Part shown: piece by piece, positions 44,794 through 56,499 of the stretch
How the letters are laid out: each line of letters opens with the position of its first letter
Numbering within the stretch: the stretch's first letter is position 1
NCBI RefSeq assembly: GCF_050003625.1
Contig: NC_134399.1
Coordinates: 220,900,975 to 220,964,974 of the forward strand
Direction of reading: 5' to 3'
Source of the DNA: Haematobia irritans
Lineage: Eukaryota; Arthropoda; Insecta; Diptera; Muscidae
DNA length: 64,000 nucleotides
The notes under the pieces: generated by a model
Databases searched by the model: none
What the model was told of the DNA's origin: nothing
Seen by the model: the letters and a program-made list of their open reading frames with translations, nothing else
Position numbers and translations under genes: made by a program

Positions 44794-46790
44794 AACCATC
44801 TTGCAGTCTACAGGGTTTTGCCCAAATAAATTTGACAAACATTATTTTCCTCTGTTGGTTAAGCTACACTTGTAGTTTAGTCAATGCATGGTTTTAAGCT
44901 GAAATTAAAAAAAAAAATTTATTTTTATAGAAAATTTTGTCAACATTTTATTTCTGTAGAAAATTTTGTGAAAATTTTATTTCTATAGACAGATTTGTGG
45001 ACATTTTTTTCCCCATAAAAAATGCTGTCAAGATTTTATTCCTAAAGAAAATGTTGGCTAAATTCCATTTCTATAAAAAATTTTGTCACAATTTTATTTC
45101 TTTCTATAGAAGTCACAATTTTATTTCTATAAAAAATTTTGTCAAAATTTTATTTCTGTAGAAAACTTTGTCAACATTTTATTCCTATAGAAAATTTTGT
45201 TAAAACTTTATTTCTATAGAAAATTTTGTCAAAATTTTATTCCTGTTGAAAAATTTGTCAACATTTTATTTCTATAGAAAATTTTGTTAAATTTTTTTTT
45301 TCTATAGGAAATTTTGTCAAAATTTTATTTCTATAGGAAATTTAGTCAAAATTTTATTTCTTTAGAAAATTTTGTCAAAATTTTATTTCTATAGAAAATT
45401 TTGTCAAAATTTTATTTCTATAGAAAATTTTGCCAATATTTTATTTCTATAGAAAATTTTGTCCAAATTTTATTTCTTTAGAAAATTTTGTCAAAATTTT
45501 ATTTCTATAGAAAATTTTGTCAATATTTTATTTCTATAGAAAATTTTGTCAATATTTTATTTCTATAGAAAATTTTGTCCAAATTTTATTTCTTTTGAAA
45601 ATTTTATTTCTACACACATTTTTTTTATTCCGATAAAAAATGCTGTCAAAATTTTATTCCTATAAAAATGTTGGCAAAATTCCATTTCTATAGACAATTT
45701 TGTCAGAATTTTATTTCTATAGAATTTTTTTTATTCTATAGAAAATTTTGTCAGAAGTGTATTTCTATAGAAAAATTTCCAAAATTGTATTTCTATACAA
45801 AATTTTGTCAAAATTTTATTTCTATAGAAAATTTTGTCAAAATTTTATTTCTGTTGAAAATTTTATTTCTACACACAATTTTTTTTATTCCGATAAAAAG
45901 TGCTGTCAAAATTTCATTCCTATAGGAAATGTTGGCAAAATTCCATTTCTATAGAAAATTTTGTTAAAATTACATTTCTATAAAAAATGTTGTCAAAATT
46001 TTATTTCTATAGCACATTTTGTCAAAATTTTATTTTTATAGAAAAGATTGTGAAAAGTTTATTTCTAAAGAAATATTGTTAAACGTTTATTTCTATGAAA
46101 ATTTTTGTCATAATTTTAAGTCTATAGAAAATTTTGTCAAAAGTGTATTTCTATAGAAAAAATTTCAAAATTGTATTTCTATAGAAAATTTTGTCAACAT
46201 TTTATTCTATAGAAAAATTTTCAAAATTGTATTTCTATAGAAAATTTTGTCAAAATTTTATTTCTATAGAAAATTTTGTCAAAATTTTATTTCTATAGAA
46301 AATTTTGTCAAAAGTTTATTTTTATAGAAAAGTTTGTCAAAAGTTTATTCCTCAAAAAATATTGTTATACGTTTATTTATATGGAAAATTTTGTCATAAC
46401 TTTAATTCTATAGAAAATTTTGGCAAAAATGTATTTCTATAAAAAAATGTTCAAAATTTTATTTCAATAGAAAATTTTGTCAAAATTTTATTTCTATAGA
46501 AATTTTTTTCAGAATTTTTTTCCTATTTTTTTCAGAATTTTTTTCTATAAAAAATTTTGTCAAAATTTTAGTTCTATAGCAAATTTTGCCAAAATTTTAT
46601 TTCTATATAAAATTTTGTCCAATTTTTTTTTTTCTATGGAAAATTTTGTCAAAGTTTTATTTCTGGAGGAGTTATGTTGAGTACCTCTTAGTTGGAGAGA
46701 AATATTTCGCAAATTCTATCAAAACAGCAAGAAGTCTACCAATCTACCAAATTCTACCAATAGCCTACAATATCAAACGATAATAGCCAT

Positions 46791-48228
46791 TTTTATACCC
46801 ACCACCATAAAATGGTGACGGGGGTATAATAAGTTTGTCATTCCGTTTGTAACACATCGAAATATCGATTTCCGACTATATAATTTATATATATTCTTGA
46901 TCAGGGAGAAATTCTAAGACGATATAAGCATGTCCGTCTGTCTGTCTGTCTGTTGTAATCACGCTACAGCCTTCAATAATGGCGCTATCGTCCCGAAATT
47001 TGGCACAGATTCGTTTTTTGTTTGCAGGCAGGTCAAGTTCGAAGATGGGCTATATCGGTCCAAGTTTTGATATAGTCCCCATATAAACCGACCTCCCTTT
47101 TTGGGGTCTTGGGCTTATAAAAACAGTAGTTTTTATCAGATTTGCCTGAAAATGAAAATCTGGAGGTATTGGAGGACCATAAAATGGTATGCCGAAAACG
47201 GTGCCCATCGGTTCATGTTTTGGTATAGCCCGCATATAGACCGATCTCCCGATTTTGCTTCTAGATCTTCTAGAAACTATATTTACCATCCGATTTGCCT
47301 GAAATTGGAAATCTAGAGGTATTTGAGGACCATAGAAAGGTGTGCCGAAAATGATACTCATCGGTCCATGTTTTGGTATAGCCCCCATATAGTCTGATTT
47401 CCCGATTTTGCTTCTTGGGCTTTTAGAAACTATATTTACCATCCGATTTGCCTGAAATTCTTGAGCTTCTATATATTTTTAGCAGATTTGTTTGAAATTG
47501 AAAATCTGGAGGTATTTTAAGATCACAAATATGTGAGTACCAAATGATGCCTATCGGTCCATGTTTTGGTATAGCCCCAATATAGATCGATCTCCCGGCT
47601 TTATTTCTTGGGCTTCTAGAATCCGTAGTTTGTATACGATTTGCTGGAAATTAGTAATCTATAATGAAATTTTAAACAAACGAGATTTCCTTTTCTTATA
47701 AAGTATTTTCGTTTATTCAACGATTGTCTCTAAAATTTGTGTTAAAAAAAAAACTTTGCTTGTCTAAAATTACTTTTCTCAAAAAAGAAAACACTTCTTT
47801 CATGGTCATGAAAATTGCTTGAAACTGAAAGTAGAATTTCCAGATTTAACTTAACGTTTTTGTTTAAATAATGGCGGAAAAAATCTACAGATTTAAGATT
47901 TGAAATAAAGGCGTAATTTCATCATATACACGATATGTTTATAATTTCTCTAAAACCCAAACAAAATTGGTTCTCATAAATCCAGAATCTGATCTGGTCT
48001 TCATAGGTAGAATCATTAAGTTTGTCTTCGGGAACTGACTTGCTTGGGAGAAGGTTTGTCATCAAACCCCCTACAATTCTATATATTATCAAGTAACCCA
48101 CTACGACGAAGAGTTTTCAAAGTAAACTATTATATTTGATTCATGGTGATGGCTATTATATTTGATTCATGGTGATGGGTATTTAAGATTCGGCCCGTCC
48201 GAATTTACTGCTGTATATACTTGTTTAA
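46791..48228 (-). mobile_element. DINE-1-like element, family B
   Basis: Complete on the minus strand: right-end hairpin (TATACCCACCACCATAAAATGG) at 46795; conserved core (aaatatcgatttccgactat, tatattcttgatcaggg); GTCT microsatellite; B monomers 47050-47640; body 47650-48150; left hairpin (ATTCGGCCCGTCCGAAT, decayed) and GTATATACTTGTTT at 48228. A 26-base word (ctattatatttgattcatgg) is duplicated at 48150-48180. Confidence 0.7.
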
Positions 48229-48232
48229 TATA

Positions 48233-49075
48233 CAAAAAAACACACACACACCCACACACACACATAAATTGAAATTTCCACAGAATCTTTCTATTGTAAA
48301 TTAATTACAGTTTCTTCTTTCGATTTTCAAGTGAAAAAATCAAAATCTTAGCTTTGCACTAGCAGTGGAAAATCATTTACGCAATTTTCACATTAACTAA
48401 AATACAGTGTCAGTCGAATGGTAGTCACAGAAAAAAAGAAAAAAAAACTTAATTCCATGAAGGGTCGTGTCACACACAATTATTCTATTCAACCAGATTT
48501 CTTTTACTTTGAGCGTTTAAATGAATACAATAACAATGCTAATAAAAAAAATGAATTTTTTTGATACGTGTTCAACTAGCTGTGGAGGTGATTTTCAATG
48601 CAAATCCTACCGTAAATAACCCGCAATGACCTTGATGTGATTTCACTTTCACTTTTGATGTCTATAGGAGACCACCATTGCGTATCAATGATGCTTTATA
48701 ATCGCAACGGATCCAGTAATGTCGGCCATACTTGAACGAGTGTCAGTGTGAGCGAAAAAAAATGGCTTTAAGTGTTACCATGCTGTGGCCCAAATGTGAA
48801 TGTCTGACGTAAAGGTGCGAACGAAAAGCCAAACAACAAAAGCGTTTGTTTGATATTGGCATTACGGATGTTATGGACAGCTGCTCTTGGTGAATGTTTA
48901 ACAACTCTGGTGGCCATAGTAATTAACTTACATTGTTAAATTGGTTGCTATGGCAAACAGCATGACCATTGTTTGATGAGGTGCTGCTTGGGCGGATATT
49001 AACTAAAAATTCAATCAACCAAATCTGGTTGGAATTTAAAGCAACTGTGTTGTTGTTTCTTTCTGTTATATCCAC
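48233..49075. other. Low-repeat stretch, no gene seen
   Basis: A CA microsatellite lies at 48240-48266. Beyond it, 48480-48920 is less AT-rich and lacks the repeats seen elsewhere; it may be host non-coding or intronic sequence. No open frame of interest. Confidence 0.4.
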
Positions 49076-49175
49076 AGCCATAGGATGGTGATGTGTGGGC
49101 ATTTTGTAACACATCGAAATATCAATTTCCGACTATATAAAGTATATCTATATATCTGCGTGATAAGGGAATGAT
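49076..49175 (-). mobile_element. DINE-1-like right-end fragment
   Basis: Carries ccataggatggtgatg, then the core ttttgtaacacatcgaaata and tccgactatataaagtatat, in minus orientation. The rest of the element is missing. Confidence 0.75.
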
Positions 49176-49890
49176 ACTAAATCGGAATACAATAATGATG
49201 CTATCGTTCAGAAATGTGGCTAAATGATATTTCACAACCCGAGCACTTGACCACTTATCTTGACGAGATCTAGCCAATATCCTTTTAAAATCGTCACTGC
49301 TAAGTAGCAAAAAATTGTAAAATGCCTCAAATTGTCCTATACCTTTAGTACATATGTATCGTGCGATTAACCATGAGGGCATTGTTGTGCAGTCGCATAA
49401 ATATGACTCTAGCTTTATATTTCTCAAATTTGTTGAATTAACATTGTGTTTCGTCTCATGGCGTTAAGTTTGTAGAAGTATAAACAATGTTCTTTCTCGA
49501 AATCGTTTCAGATTTAAATATTTTAATATGAGAATATACAATTTAATACAGCTCCCAACAATTTTAAAGGTATTGAGATGGTTTCAAAAATTTTGGTCTA
49601 CATAGTGATGATGGCTTCGCTTGTCCTTGGACTTTCCTTGTTTCGTTTTAAATTAATTTTTATTGTTTTCTGAGCAAAGGGTTCACAAGTTTGGCTCCAG
49701 TTACAAATTAATAGAAATGTTCGGCGACTTTATGATTTTAAATCAATATATATATTTTGTTTATTTTCCTATAAACAGTTTTGCAGTAATTGATAGGGAT
49801 TTTGTGAGAAAATTGGGGGATTTTTTGTATAAAATCATTCCAATTTCGAGACAAAATCCAGAAAAATATTGGCAACACTGATGGTCATCA
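49176..49890. other. Unassigned AT-rich stretch
   Basis: Short frames on both strands without recognisable domains; nothing supported. Confidence 0.35.
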
Positions 49891-50124
49891 GGTATAATCA
49901 CGGTTGCCAAAGTTGGTAGAATTCTACCAAAAATTTTAGATTTTTTACTGTTTGGTAGATTTTGCAAAATATTCCTCTGCAAATAAGAGGTTTTTAAATT
50001 TTCTATAGAAATAAAATTTTGAGAAAATTTTCTATAGAAATAAAATTGTGAGAAAATTTTCTTTAGAAATAAAGTCTTGATAAAATCTCTACAACAATAA
50101 ATTTGTGAGAAAATTTTCTACATA

Positions 50125-51421
50125 AAGGGTGATACGGTCAAAATTTGGTCAAGGAAAAACGCGTGTAAATGGGTGAAATCGTTTATTTAAAAAATCTAAT
50201 TAAATTTCTTTTTCAAGTTCAATTAGTATAAAATTCAGGAAAAATATTCAGTCAGGCTTTCTCTTTTCCAAATCCGAATTGCCGGGCCTCACGCTTGACA
50301 CCAATCAGATTTTGTACAGCCACCTTGTCCACCTTCTTCGCCGCAGAAAGCCAGTTTGCCTTGAACTGCTGCTCGTCCTTAGCAGTTTTTTTGGTCTTCT
50401 TTAGGTTCCGCTTGACAATAGCACAGTATTTCTCAATTGGGCGGAGCTCTGGCGTGTTGGGAGGGTTCTTGTCCTTGGGAACCACCTGCACGTTGTTGGC
50501 GGCGTACCACTCCATGGCCTTTTTACCGTAATGGCAAGATGCCAAATCCGGCCAAAACAGTACGGAACAATCGTGTTTCTTCAGGAAAGGCAGCAGACGT
50601 TTATTCAAACACTCTTTCACGAAAATTTCTTGGTTGACAGTCCCGGAAGCTATGAAAATGCTGCTTTTCAAGCCACAGGTACAGATGGCTTGCCAAACCA
50701 GATATTTCTTTGCGAACTTTGACAGTTTTATGTGCTTGAAAATATCTGCTACCTTTCCCCTTCCTTTTGCCGTATAAAACTCCTGTCCCGGAAGCTGCTT
50801 GTAGTCGGCTTTGACGTAGGTTTCGTCGTCCATTACCACGCAGTCAAACTTCGTCAGCATCGTCGTGTACAGCCTCCGGGATCGCGCTTTGGCCGTCGTA
50901 TTTTGTTTATCATCGCGATTTGGAGTCACTACCTTCTTGTAAGTCGATAGCCCGGCTCGTTTTTTGGCTCGATGCACGGTTTTAGACGATACACCCAGCT
51001 TATTTGCGGCATCTCGGAAAGAGAGGTTAGGGTTTCGCTTGAAACTACCGGCAACTCTCTTTGTCGTCTCAGCGGCTTCCGGTTTTTGATTTCCCCCCGA
51101 TCCAGACTTCCTGGCTGTCGACAAACGTTCCCCAAACACTTTAATTACATTTGTAACGGTTGATTTGGCAACTTTTAGCGATTTTGCCAGCTTTGCGTGC
51201 GAGTAGCTCGGATTTTCGCGATGCGCGAGCAAAATTTTGATACGCTGCTCTTCTTGCTTGGACGGCATTTTGACAACTGAAGAGTGAATTCCAAAATCAA
51301 AATGGGAGCAACATTCTACACACACACACCTTCAAAATGAGGGGCGTTCAGGTTTTTTAAATGCAAAATTGAAAGAAATACGTCAAGTTTATATTGACCA
51401 AATTTTGACCGTATCACCCTT
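50125..51421 (-). mobile_element. Intact DD37E Tc1/mariner transposon
   Basis: 1,297 bp, flanked by TA (50123-50124 and 51422-51423). The 28-bp inverted ends are identical; both start AAGGGTGATACGGTC and end at TTTGGTCAA. One uninterrupted transposase frame lies between them. Inserted in 29-bp satellite. Everything needed for a Tc1/mariner transposon is present, so it may be or recently have been active. Confidence 0.93.
50252..51268 (-). CDS. DD37E Tc1/mariner transposase
   Basis: 338 codons, the normal size for the superfamily. It binds the inverted ends and cuts and pastes the element at TA. Two N-terminal helix-turn-helix regions are seen (about residues 8-45 and 79-110), with a basic GSGGNQKP linker between them. 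The catalytic domain has VVMDDETYV (Asp at 147 or 148), FWPDLASCH (Asp 241) and PELRPIEKY (Glu 279). Thirty-seven residues lie between Asp241 and Glu279, hence DD37E, a subgroup described first in mosquitoes. I chose the Met at 51268 because the pseudogene copy has the same start (MPSKQEEQR); an upstream in-frame Met at 51325 lies in the GT-repeat leader. No stop or frameshift. Basic C terminus (GFGKEKA). Confidence 0.95.
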   Translation of the reverse strand: MPSKQEEQRIKILLAHRENPSYSHAKLAKSLKVAKSTVTNVIKVFGERLSTARKSGSGGNQKPEAAETTKRVAGSFKRNPNLSFRDAANKLGVSSKTVHRAKKRAGLSTYKKVVTPNRDDKQNTTAKARSRRLYTTMLTKFDCVVMDDETYVKADYKQLPGQEFYTAKGRGKVADIFKHIKLSKFAKKYLVWQAICTCGLKSSIFIASGTVNQEIFVKECLNKRLLPFLKKHDCSVLFWPDLASCHYGKKAMEWYAANNVQVVPKDKNPPNTPELRPIEKYCAIVKRNLKKTKKTAKDEQQFKANWLSAAKKVDKVAVQNLIGVKREARQFGFGKEKA

Positions 51422-53296
51422 TAGAAATAAATTTGTAAGAAAATATTACAAATTTATTTATATAGAAATTTTTTCAAAATTTTACTTCTATAGAAAATTT
51501 TTTCAAAATTTTATTTCTATAGAAAATTTTCTCACAAACTTATTTCTATAGAAAATCTAAGTACCTCTTCGTTGCAGAGGAATATTTTTAAAATTCTGCC
51601 AAACCTTCAAGGATTTTTCCAAACTTTTATTTCTATAGAAAATATTGTCAAAGGTTTTACTTCTATAATTTTATCATAACTTTATTTTGAAATTAATTTA
51701 AATTATATCAAAACTTTATTTTTAAAGAAAACTTTCTCACAGTTTTATTTCTATAGAAAATTTTCTCAAAATTTCTTATAGGAGTATGGTTTTGACAAAA
51801 TATTCTATAGATGTAATTGACAATATTTTCTATAAAAATAAAATTTTGGGAAGATTTTCATTAGAAATAAAAGTTTGGAAAATTTTCTTAAGAAATAAAA
51901 TTTTGGTAGAATTCTTGAAGTTTGCTAGATTTTGCAAAATAATCCTCTGCAACTAAAAGTTTGTAACATTTGCTATGGAAAATTGTCTATGGAAATAAAA
52001 TTTTGATAAAATTTCTAAAGTAATAAAATTGTGGGAAGATTTTCTATAGAATTGAAATTTTTATAAAAGTAAAATTTGAAGAAAATATTCTATAGAACTA
52101 AAAACTTCGACAACATTTTCTATAGAAATAAAATTTTGGGAAAATTTTCTATAGAAATAAAATTTTGGGAAAATGTTCTTTAGAAATAAAGTTTTGGTAT
52201 AATTCTTGAAGTTTTGGTTGATTTTTCAAAATAATCCTCTGCAACTAAAAGGTTCTTAAATTTTCTATGGAAACAAAATTTTGACAAAATTTTTTATAGA
52301 AATAAAATTGTGAGAAAATTTTCTATAGAAATCAAATGTTGAAAAAATTTCTATAGAAATAAATTTGTGAGAAAATTTTGCTATAGGAGTAAAATGTGGA
52401 GAAAATATTCTATAGAAGTAAAACCTGTGACAAAATTTTCTATAGAAATAAAATTTTGACAAAATTTTTTATAGACGTAAGATTTGGAATATTCTGGAAT
52501 ATATAAAATGTTAGGAAAATTTTCTTTAGAAATATAATCTTGAGAAAATTTTCTATAGAAATAAAATTTCGAAAATATCTTCCATAGAAATACAATGTTG
52601 AGAAAATTTTCTATAGAAATAACATTTTGAGAAAATTTTCTATAGACTAACATATTGAGAAAAAATTTTGACAACATTTTTAATAGAAATAAAATTGTGG
52701 GAACATTTTCTATAGAAATAAAATGTTGACAAAATTTGTATAGAAATAATTGTGAGAAAATTTTGCTATAGAAGTAAAATTTGGAGAAAATATTCTTAAA
52801 ACCTGTGACAAAATTTTCTATAGAAATATAATCTTGAAAAAATTTTCTATAGAAATAAAATTTCGAAAAAAAAAATCTTCCATAGAAATACAATGCTGAG
52901 AAAATTTTCTATAGACTAACATATTGAGAAAATGTTGTCTAAATAAAAGTAACATTTAGACAACATTTTCTATAGAAGTTAAATTCTGACAAAATTTTCT
53001 GTGTAAATAAAATTTTGAGAAATTTTCTACAGAAGTAAAAAAATTGATAAAATTTCCAATTCAAAGTATATTTATATACCCAAGAAATTGTCGCTGATAG
53101 GAGAGATCAAAATATATAATATTGCAAATACGGAAATAAACTTCTAAAATAAAATGGTAAAATATTTCTTTTGTACTAACCACAAAAATTTGATCAAAAG
53201 CTACAAAATATTTTTTTTTAATTTGGTAGATTTTTGGTTTTTTTTTTTATATTTCGGTAGAATATTGTTGGCACGAGTGGCAACCCTGGGTGTAAT

Positions 53297-53792
53297 ACCG
53301 GACAAGGTGGCGAATACGTTTCATTGAATTTGTGAAATGTATCGCACATACGCTCCCGGGGACAAATAAATTTAAAATTTTTAAAATCTTTGAAAACGAA
53401 AATTGTCGTTAGTTATGGGGAGCCACCGTGGTGCAATGATTATCATTCTCGCCTTGCATATATAGGGTCGTGGGTAGAGAATGAAGCCGCCGAGTCTCAC
53501 CGTCGATTTTAGCCACCGCTTTATATGTCGACTCAAATTAAGTCACCAATTAATCAAAAATATTGATTTAAATCAGAAAAGTGTATTAATAAATGTTGTA
53601 TTTTTTTGCCAAAGTTTTGAATTTTTCACAATCAATCAATATTAAGTTGTTAACGTAATATTGCAAAAATCTAACTGAGAAAATTTTAATTAAACCTAAA
53701 AGTGAGCCTAAGATATCCGACTTAATATAACCTACGGAAATTGTCGTGAATCACGAAAATTGTGGTGAATTAATAGAGTACACTGCGATTCT
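53297..53792. other. Unassigned stretch with SINE head fragment
   Basis: A SINE 5' fragment lies at 53420-53478 (ggagccaccgtggtgcaatg, then gccttgcata and ggtcgtgggt), broken inside the B box. The rest is AT-rich without features. Confidence 0.5.
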
Positions 53793-55920
53793 TTTTATAC
53801 CCACCACCATAGAATGGTGACGGGGGTATAATAAGTTTGTCATTCCGTTTGCAACACATCCCACTATATAGAGTATATATATTCTTGATCAGGGAGGAAT
53901 TCTAAGACGATATAACGATGTCCGTCTGTCTGTTGTAATCACGCTACAGTCTTCAATAATGAAGCAATCGTGCTGAAATTTTGCACATACTCGTCTTTTG
54001 TCTGCAGGCAGGTCAAGTTCGAAGATGGGCTATATCGGTCCAGGTTTCGATATAGTCCCCATATAAAAAGACCTCCCGATTTGGGGTCTTGGGCTTATAG
54101 AAATCGTAGTTTTTATCCAATTTGCCTGAAATTTGAAATCTAGAAGTATTTTATGACCATAAAGAGGTGTGCCAAAAATGGTGAGTATCGGTCCATGTTT
54201 TGGTATAGCCCTCATATAGACCGATCTCCCGATTTTACTTCCTGGGCTTATAGAAACCGCAGTTTTTATTCAATTAACGTGAAATTGGAAATCTAGAGGT
54301 ATTGTAGGACCGCAAATACGTGTGCCAAAAATTGTGTGTATCGGTCCATATTTTGGTATAGCCCCCATATAGACCGATCTCCCGATTTTACTTCTTGGGC
54401 TTATAGAAACCGCAGTTTTTATTCAATTTACCTGAAATTGGAAATCTAGAGGTATTGTAGGACCACAAATACGTGTGCCAAAAATTGTGAGTATCGGTCC
54501 CCATATAAAACGACCTCCCGATTTGGGGTCTTGGGCTTATAGAAAACGTAGTTTTTATCCAATTTGTCTGAAATTGGAAATCTAGAGGTATTTTAGGACC
54601 ATAAAGGGGTGTGCCGAAAATGGTGAGTATCGGTCCATATTTTGGTATAACCCCCATATAGACCGATTTCCCGATTTTACTTCTTGGGCTTATAGAAATC
54701 GTAGTTTTTATCCAATTTGCCTGAAATTTGAAATCTAGAAGTATTTTATGACCATAAAGAGGTGTGCCAAAAATGGTGAGTATCGGTCCATGTTTTGGTA
54801 TAGCCCTCATATAGACCGATCTCCCGATTTTACTTCCTGGGCTTATAGAAACCGCAGTTTTTATTCAATTAACCTGAAATTGGAAATCTAGAGGTATTGT
54901 AGGACCGCAAATACGTGTGCCAAAAATTGTGTGTATCGGTCCATATTTTGGTATAGCCCCCATATAGACCGATCTCCCGATTTTACTTCTTGGGCTTATA
55001 GAAACCGCAGTTTTTATTCAATTTACCTGAAATTGGAAATCTAGAGGTATTGTAGGACCACAAATACGTGTGCCAAAAATTGTGAGTATCGGTCCCCATA
55101 TAAAACGACCTCCCGATTTGGGGTCTTGGGCTTATAGAAAACGTAGTTTTTATCCAATTTGTCTGAAATTGGAAATCTAGAGGTATTTTAGGACCATAAA
55201 GGGGTGTGCCGAAAATGGTGAGTATCGGTCCATATTTTGGTATAACCCCCATATAGACCGATTTCCCGATTTTACTTCTTGGGCTTCTAGAATCCGAAGT
55301 TTTTATCCAATTTGCCTGAAATTGGAAATCTAGAGGTATTTTCGGATCATAAAGAGGTGTGCCGAAAACGGTGAGTATCGGTCCATATTTTAGTATAGCC
55401 CCCATAAGAACGATCTCCCGATTTAACTCCATGGGTTTCTAGAAACCGTAGTTTTTATCTGATTTGCCTGAAATTGTAAATATTCTGGTATTTTAGGCTC
55501 ACAAAAACGTGTATCGGATTAAGTTTTTATCGGTCCATTTGGTAATGCCTCCATATAGACCGACTTCACTTCTTGAGGGTGTAGAAGGCGCACTGATCAT
55601 GAAAATTGTTTGAAACTCAATGTAAAATTTCCGGATTTTACTTCCACAGATTGAAGATTTCAAATCAAGACGTTATTTTATAATTTTCTTGCACACTTAC
55701 AAGAGATGTTAATAATTCCTCTAAAACTCAAACAAAAATGGTTCTTATAAATCCAGAATCTGATATAGTCCTCATAGGTGAAATCTTTAAATTTATCTTC
55801 GAGAAGTGTCCTCAAGTCCTCAAGCCTTCCTGAAATTTCAATGGAAACCCTAATATTTGGTTCATGGTGGTGGGTATTTAAGATTCGGCCCGGCCTAACT
55901 TAGTGCTTTATATACTTGTT
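53793..55920 (-). mobile_element. DINE-1-like element, family B
   Basis: Complete on the minus strand from the right-end hairpin (TATACCCACCACCATAGAATGG) through a short GTCT run and an array of about ten B monomers. The single-copy body runs 55560-55850, and the left hairpin (ATTCGGCCCGGCCTAA) reaches 55920. The array contains a 595-bp block repeated twice. The open frames of 140-149 codons are monomer artefacts. Confidence 0.7.
54088..55277. repeat. Higher-order duplication of 595 bp in the B array
   Basis: 54088-54682 and 54683-55277 are direct copies, with one substitution seen (aacgtgaaat versus aacctgaaat). Each block spans about four monomers, so the array grew by multi-monomer duplication very recently. 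Confidence 0.9.
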
Positions 55921-56434
55921 ATTATTATATTTTGTTATTTATTGTGTTAGATTTTGCTATAGCAAATCTGGAAATTTTACATTACAAGCAATTTTCATGA
56001 TGAGAGTGCCTTATATACCCTCAAGAAGTGAAATCAGTTTAAATGGAAGTTCTAGAATCTAGATCCCAAATCGGGGGGCCAGTTTATATAGTGGCAATAT
56101 CAAAATCTGTACCGATACACAATATATTCGGCACACCTATTTATAGTCCTAAAAAACCTCCAGATTTTAAATTTCATGCAGATTGGAAAAAGCTAAGTTT
56201 TCTAGAAGCCCAAGAAGGAAAGTCGGAAGATCGGTCTATATGGGAGCTATATCAAAAACTGTACCTATACACAATATATTCGCCCCACCTCCTTATGGTC
56301 CTAGAATACCTATAGAATTCCAATTTCAGGCAAATCGGGCAAAAACTACGGATTCTAGAAGCCCAAGAAGTAAAATCGGGAAATCGGTCTATATGCGGGC
56401 TATATCAAAACATGGACCGATAATCACCATTTTC

Positions 56435-56495
56435 GGCACATCGCTTTATTTTCCTAGAATATGTTAGGTATTCTAGGAAAATAAAGCGATGTGCC
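56435..56495. repeat. Perfect 27-bp inverted repeat in the array
   Basis: Arms 56435-56461 and 56469-56495 are exact reverse complements (starting GGCACATCGCTTTATTTTCC) around 7 bases. The right arm copies array sequence in reverse, so this looks like a template-switch event. Confidence 0.95.
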
Positions 56496-56499
56496 AAAT

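Larger units (their letters stand above)
44463..44908. repeat. Head-to-head inverted repeat, Penelope-like terminal repeats
   Basis: Arms of about 170 bases (44463-44632 and 44736-44908) are inverted copies with about a dozen differences around a 103-base spacer. Each arm carries a hammerhead-type motif reading away from the spacer. Arrays or inverted pairs of hammerhead-bearing terminal repeats are known for Penelope-like retroelements. No Penelope reverse transcriptase is in the window, so the assignment rests on the ribozyme motif. Confidence 0.55.
44024..46790 (+). mobile_element. hAT-type MITE with 29-bp satellite
   Basis: Left end CACGGTTGCCACTCGAGCC at 44024 leads into 29-bp satellite (44100-44440 and 44912-46680). 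The tail cctcttagttggagag, TCTACCAAATTCTACC runs to about 46770. The right terminal repeat is lost and a DINE-like element begins at 46791. The satellite is split by the Penelope-like inverted repeat. Confidence 0.8.
49899..53288 (-). mobile_element. hAT-type MITE expanded by 29-bp satellite
   Basis: Flanked by 8-bp duplications GGTATAAT (49891-49898) and GGTGTAAT (53289-53296), one mismatch. Ends CACGGTTGCC and, inverted, CAGGGTTGCC. About 2 kb of degenerate 29-bp satellite lies inside, along with repeated TTGGTAGA / cctctgcaactaaaag tail segments, so the array includes duplicated tail blocks. It hosts the DD37E transposon at 50125-51421. No MITE coding capacity. Confidence 0.88.

Noticed and set aside
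48483..48920. Possible host exon in the low-repeat stretch
   Set aside because: No open frame with convincing codon structure or splice context was seen on either strand.
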